Positions 62,385-64,000 of a stretch of DNA of 64,000 nucleotides are shown here, piece after piece. Made by a program: the position numbers and the translations under genes. The stretch is from the NCBI GenBank assembly GCA_002424305.1, contig DIQZ01000051.1, positions 8,504 to 72,503 of the forward strand, given 5' to 3'. Under the pieces are notes generated by a model. It had not been told where the DNA came from. It worked only from the letters and a program-made list of their open reading frames with translations, and did not search any database. Position 1 is the first letter of the stretch. Every line of letters begins with the position of its first letter. This DNA is from Firmicutes bacterium UBA5449 (lineage in GTDB: Bacteria; Bacillota; SHA-98; UBA4971).

Positions 62385-64000
62385 TTACCGGACAGATAGT
62401 CTTATCCAATTTTGCAAAGATAAAGGCACCCGCAGGTTGAGTGAGTCGAAATCAACATACATATAGAACACAATCAGCAAAGCTAAAGTCATCATCAAGA
62501 GCGCAGCATTGGCACTAATCTCCGACAAAGTGACACCACCGCCAGTACTGCCTCTCTCATGATCCAGTCTGTGGCAGGTAGAAAACAAGCCGGAGGCAAT
62601 AGTACTGCCTATCTCCGAGATAAGTGCAACCATGGAATGATAGAGCTTTTCACCCTCTTGAGCAACAACCACAACACCATGACAAACGGCTTTCCCCAGA
62701 CCTTCCAAAGTCAACCATACAGGAGGCTGCCAATGGAATGCTCCGGTCTTCAGTCCGGCCCAACATACGACCATACCAAGGCTTAGGGTAATTATCATGC
62801 CTAGCACATCACCGGTATTCCAGAAAGAAAAACCCACCATGGTGGCTGCAGCAGTCTTCATACCTAATCCTTCAGCTGCAGGCACTGCTAACGCTTGCGG
62901 AAAAAACCCTGGCTTTAGCCCTATTCCCAGCATAACTACGGCAAGTAACGCCATGGATACCTGGAATCTGCGGGACTCACCACCTGAGATCTCTACTTTG
63001 GCGGGTCCTCCCAGGAAAATAAGATAATAGAGCTTGGTAAAGGAGGCAGTTGTACCTACTCCTACCAGCAGGAACAGCCTCTCCACCCAAATCATCCAAG
63101 ACAAGCTTGTTTGAGCGGCCGCACTCACTGCGTGATGAAGTAAAGTCTTACTGGCATAACCATTGAGACCAGGTGCACCGGTAATACCTAAAACTGCCAG
63201 AAACATAAGTATGGCAGTAAGCGGAAACTTTCGCCACAAACCACCTAGATGATATAGGTTGGTCTCTCCCGTGCGGACATAGATAACACCGACACCCAAG
63301 AACAATGCTGCTTTAAACAAAGCGTGGTTGACAATATGATAGATTGCCCCCATAAGGCCAAGCCCACCCGCTTCGCCCATGCAAAGGCCAACACCCAGCC
63401 CCAAAATAATGTAACCCATCTGACTCACACTATGATAGGCTAAAAGGCGCTTGGCATCACCCTGTAAAAGCGCAGCAGCAACCCCTACCAGCATCGTCAA
63501 GGTTCCCAGGATAGTCAGAATAGGCCCTAACCATGTTGCAGCACTCCCTAACTCTATACCCCAACCGGCCAGTTCCCCGGTGCGAATCAGACCATAGGCC
63601 CCCACCTTGATTAGGAGCCCGGATAAGAGAGCACTGGCAGGAGTAGGTGATACTGAGTGAGCATGAGGTAACCAAAGATGCAAAGGCACCATGCCTGCCT
63701 TGATCCCAAAGCCCGCTACAAGTGCAGCTATGCCCCATGCAAAAACCCGGGGTTTAATCGGAGTCATGGGACCTGTACCGACTGCAACGAAGCCACCGAT
63801 GGATTCTCCAATCAGGACAATTCCCAGAGCCAGAAAAAGTCCACCCATAATACTAAAGAATAGATAGAAATACCCGGCCTGAATTGCCTCCTCATTCCAT
63901 CGATGGATAACCCAAAAGAACGAGGCTATTGTCATCAGCTCAAAGAAAAGGAGCATGGTAAAAAGGTCCCCCGCCAGAAAGACTCCTAAAACCGCTGACA
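62385..64000 (-). CDS. proton-conducting transporter subunit (NuoL/HyfB/MrpD-like), N-terminus beyond window edge
   Basis: The frame continues off the right edge (538 codons seen, reading LGVFLAGDLFT at the border). It is a polytopic subunit of the complex I/Mrp/group 4 hydrogenase antiporter family: GMVPLHLWLPHAHSVSPTPASALLSG with the conserved His-Lys channel region, LLAYHSVSQMGYI, and HALFKAALFLG. The C-terminus has a long extra region (about 410-538) with a final helix. Proton or sodium pumping is likely, but the partner complex is outside this window. It is separated from the DUF134 gene by 217 bp. Confidence 0.85.
   Translation of the reverse strand, partial: SAVLGVFLAGDLFTMLLFFELMTIASFFWVIHRWNEEAIQAGYFYLFFSIMGGLFLALGIVLIGESIGGFVAVGTGPMTPIKPRVFAWGIAALVAGFGIKAGMVPLHLWLPHAHSVSPTPASALLSGLLIKVGAYGLIRTGELAGWGIELGSAATWLGPILTILGTLTMLVGVAAALLQGDAKRLLAYHSVSQMGYIILGLGVGLCMGEAGGLGLMGAIYHIVNHALFKAALFLGVGVIYVRTGETNLYHLGGLWRKFPLTAILMFLAVLGITGAPGLNGYASKTLLHHAVSAAAQTSLSWMIWVERLFLLVGVGTTASFTKLYYLIFLGGPAKVEISGGESRRFQVSMALLAVVMLGIGLKPGFFPQALAVPAAEGLGMKTAAATMVGFSFWNTGDVLGMIITLSLGMVVCWAGLKTGAFHWQPPVWLTLEGLGKAVCHGVVVVAQEGEKLYHSMVALISEIGSTIASGLFSTCHRLDHERGSTGGGVTLSEISANAALLMMTLALLIVFYMYVDFDSLNLRVPLSLQNWIRLSVR

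Noticed and set aside
1..64000. CRISPR arrays, insertion sequences, rRNA genes or prophage
   Set aside because: I saw no regularly spaced repeats, transposase or integrase frames, or rRNA sequence anywhere in the window.

Overview
The window comes from a bacterium of the Bacillota (Firmicutes), most likely an anaerobe related to the Clostridia. The evidence is a secA-prfB-ftsE-ftsX-ctpB-uvrB-uvrA backbone in Bacillus-like order, a cdaA-cdaR-glmM operon, long-form HPF, MinJ-like and YhaM-like proteins, a csaB wall-polymer cluster, archaeal-type phosphoglycerate mutase, split transketolase and several [4Fe-4S] ATPases. Almost every gene lies on the minus strand; exceptions are tRNA-His, a class A PBP and the hbd-ackA pair. 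GTG and TTG starts with strong purine-rich ribosome binding sites are common.

1-4.2 kb: a small accessory module. A beta-RFAP synthase-like GHMP enzyme and a sigma-54 activator (GAF-PAS-AAA-Fis) form one operon. The next gene, an ATP-grasp protein cut by the left edge, has an excellent -24/-12 promoter and tandem activator-type dyads behind it. Both enzymes resemble tetrahydromethanopterin-biosynthesis proteins of archaea and methylotrophs, which is unexpected here.

4.3-20.9 kb: tRNA-His, an MFS carrier and a uracil permease; then, read leftward, a tightly overlapping cdaA-cdaR-glmM-acpS-nnrED-alr-lpdA series (c-di-AMP, wall precursors, ACP activation, NAD(P)HX repair). apgM and a PBP1A gene diverge; YhaM, a HAD phosphatase and a small membrane protein follow.

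21-23.7 kb: a four-gene cluster led by a DUF2089 regulator, followed by DUF4097 and SHOCT-like proteins that share one short helical module. It has a near-consensus promoter overlapped by two 16-bp repeats.

23.7-48.3 kb: a colinear housekeeping block. In transcription order it is hpf, a GT-A-like protein, secA, prfB (programmed +1 frameshift), an LmeA-like protein, DUF5693-csaB-tagA, split transketolase, ftsE-ftsX, an M23 peptidase, ctpB, a MinJ-like PDZ protein, then uvrB-uvrA-uvrC with a LexA box in front of uvrB.

48.4-57.1 kb: a secreted alpha/beta hydrolase, a zinc-ribbon protein, a SERCA-type Ca2+ ATPase, a ferredoxin-tailed aldo/keto reductase and the divergent hbd-ackA operon.

57.2-64 kb: a Fe-S/metallocofactor cluster (DUF5320, Mrp, two NifX-like proteins, two MinD-ferredoxin ATPases) and its likely DUF134 regulator. 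A GCATATGC-centred palindrome lies over the cluster promoter and recurs upstream of the DUF134 gene. A proton-pumping (NuoL/HyfB-like) subunit runs off the right edge.
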